A stretch of DNA of 25,595 bases from a virus. Position 1 is the stretch's first letter. Each line of letters starts with the position of its first letter. The notes below the pieces were generated by a model. The model saw only the letters and a program-made list of their open reading frames with translations, made no database searches and was not told the origin of the DNA. Position numbers and translations under genes: made by a program. Location: positions 1 through 25,595 of the IMG/VR virus record IMGVR_UViG_3300005747_001293; one strand, 5' to 3'. Positions 25,101 to 25,595 of this stretch are shown here, one piece after another.

Positions 25101-25595
25101 GAAAACCATTGTTTCCATACGATACCTGTCTACAAAATAATCGAACTTGAATGCCCCTCCTTTTTCTTTAAGGTACTCAGCTCCTTCTAGAATTGCTTTT
25201 CCTACATCGTTCTTATCTGCTTCTTCTATAATGATATCAAGTAGAGCCTGATAAGACTCTTCAGACATTGCATATCCTTCTACACCTTCGACCTCTACTT
25301 CTTCTATCTTAAGATCTTTGAGTGTTTTTCTTATACCTCTTCTTGTAAACCCACCTATAATATCATTATGCTCTCTATCAAGATTTTCTACATAACTTAC
25401 TTTGTTTCCATTTTTATCTACAGTATCTTTTTCTGTAGCAATAGGTTGGCCCGACTCGTATAGATCTGAAGAAACCTGTACAGCATGCTGTGTACCACGT
25501 GTAACTTTACCTTTATTGTAAGGACTTATTTCTATTTGTGATCCAAAGAACCTTAGATCATAAGTAAGTCTTGCATTAGGGTCTACATCTTCAGG
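22164..25595 (-). CDS. crAss-like RNA polymerase, C-terminal part with DxDxD catalytic loop (runs off right edge)
   Basis: The frame is open from the right edge to a TAA at 22166-22164, giving 1143 residues. The Met at 25268 is internal, since 109 in-frame codons precede it without a stop. The key site is GSDFDIDKL, with DFDID at 24681-24695. It is preceded by RIPTDGIHS (24786-24812) and PAGLVTKAG. This order matches the beta' double-psi barrel, R-PT-H-S then NADFDGD, whose three Asp bind the catalytic Mg. Downstream helices near 23620-23745 (VKNPILHILNLGPD, then GVPLKSVVYFMNQPI) fit crAss-like RNAP proteins as I remember them. In that family one chain carries both barrels and is ejected with the DNA to transcribe early genes. 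The beta-like barrel is not seen and should lie outside the window. Confidence 0.8.
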   Translation of the reverse strand, partial: PEDVDPNARLTYDLRFFGSQIEISPYNKGKVTRGTQHAVQVSSDLYESGQPIATEKDTVDKNGNKVSYVENLDREHNDIIGGFTRRGIRKTLKDLKIEEVEVEGVEGYAMSEESYQALLDIIIEEADKNDVGKAILEGAEYLKEKGGAFKFDYFVDRYRMETMVFSMLGKRVIKKKLVGEGLVQAPELGYEVAKTRTGRTVENGKLQFYENPDGKWEMEVFLPHQFKELIGQNVTVGREGDIIVDGVVMKGTSTLLDMIGIRIPTDGIHSVEIIKVKGFLPQSAGPRVVVPAGLVTKAGSDFDIDKLLMYFKSYRYTEEGIMEPVKFHTSKREWFQAQQNMFQRKLEDFLGRGATTEQAINALAEVFKTSTDLQTIDIKNMFEFDIETQVDLTAGLKDLTREEVEVMYEELIEAASEFFNISEEEGVGEISKKDFEQWEAENPGLNIYDVNSDGALQNRYMEISKELLSIKERATEFLRPVNTDDNLELAAKIQELYGEQGNYSLPDLSKVSDFHLETTLPNLMRVTEAFLQGAKVVGISALASTHQIKGQRADLRLNLNHRYELPYEERIFVPIRIHFEGFEVEENEDGEVDYTLSLGRITDIRGEKRISDAISQLVNTSVDIVKNPILHILNLGPDLAPAGLVLLRAGVPLKSVVYFMNQPIVRQYMTSKARSGSRLNGAIQNRKFDDAILSGLQDEYATEVDRENTYFADETLEGMIGKTVENLSPQEKAYQLSVLEDLLVYLQLGDDMTSLIAAQSFDTKIVKSRANMEILQAQYETVMAKGIFPNAERITEDENTFMSDMKEYNFMATDILKDAFVATEDLPVYWDAYTMKVKELTHPKERMPLDDKLRVLERFDQFLVSFILHNMPQSNGEKINNYSSRLLYGKNTFAQQVLKITRSKSHGLRDNIFLKSLIPVVQEVRVPVEGQELMNDFVEPEFKAVNVYDADALYDSFMEIVEYDSKNNTRIAKDTIYTALLQAGTMNTPFSFLDKIPGDIFARMAEDIFGVMMNAPDSVRLNTEALLEEFHKNMVNDNNVVQYVTRKSPKKERLLFTRELDKRPSTLRRVGAAREKNKYILTANFVVTDSDPDVESDFGVRMTESQELDTTGYTSRNYLNTTSRRMTIRRIVEEENNDPTENC

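Noticed and set aside
25266-25268. Met at 25268 as the start of the RNAP-like protein
   Set aside because: Translating the minus strand from the right edge shows 109 in-frame codons before it with no stop, so it is an internal residue.
1-25595. Stop-codon reassignment, known in some crAss-like phages
   Set aside because: TAA, TAG and TGA each terminate intact genes at natural boundaries, and the large genes are free of in-frame stops.

Overview
The window looks like part of the genome of a tailed phage of the crAss-like group (Crassvirales), or a close relative, infecting a member of the Bacteroidota. Three things point there. A long rightward replication block carries a family-A DNA polymerase, SF2 helicase, short DnaB helicase, AAA_24/Sak4-like ATPase, TOPRIM primase, T7-endonuclease-I-like resolvase, SSB-like protein, rIIA/rIIB pair and FEN-type exonuclease. 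This block faces two very large leftward genes, one of which carries the DxDxD catalytic signature of a multisubunit-type RNA polymerase. The genes are AT-rich, and no consistent Shine-Dalgarno sequence precedes their starts, as is usual for phages of Bacteroidota. The group assignment is inferred from gene content; no search was run. TAA, TAG and TGA all end intact genes, so there is no sign of stop-codon reassignment. I saw no tRNA, CRISPR array or insertion sequence.

Layout. Positions 1-900 hold the C-terminal end of a spore-photoproduct-lyase-like radical SAM protein, an unlisted 47-residue membrane ORF and a conserved small phage protein. Positions 915-7533 are a tightly overlapping cluster: PolA, SF2 helicase, two small proteins (one possibly a helicase loader), DnaB-like helicase, Sak4-like ATPase, two unknowns and a MazG-like NTP pyrophosphohydrolase. 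Positions 7566-10671 hold an acidic-tailed unknown, the SSB-like protein with its own terminator, the primase, the resolvase and an unknown. Positions 10672-14634 hold rIIA and rIIB, again closed by a strong terminator. Positions 14698-17329 hold the FEN exonuclease, two unknowns and a membrane-anchored GH25 lysozyme whose start codon lies in a stem-loop. From 17312 to the right edge everything is on the minus strand: a 1613-residue protein with a RecB/Cas4-like PD-(D/E)XK nuclease domain, preceded by an RNA-polymerase-like protein that runs off the window edge.

How they work together. PolA, the two helicases, primase and SSB form a nearly complete replisome. The FEN nuclease, resolvase and Sak4-like ATPase would handle primer removal, recombination and branch resolution. 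MazG and rIIA/rIIB fit roles in nucleotide metabolism and host or superinfection interaction, and the GH25 enzyme is a lysis candidate. In studied crAss-like phages the RNA polymerase is a virion protein that enters the cell to transcribe early genes. The giant nuclease-bearing protein, apparently in the same leftward operon, is therefore a candidate co-packaged effector; that is inference.

The most interesting signals are five. They are the RNAP-like/RecB-nuclease giant gene pair, a possible degenerate zincin site in the second protein, and a 9-nt element placed identically upstream of exactly the two genes that also end in terminators. The other two are the stem-loop on the lysozyme start and the photolyase-like radical SAM gene.
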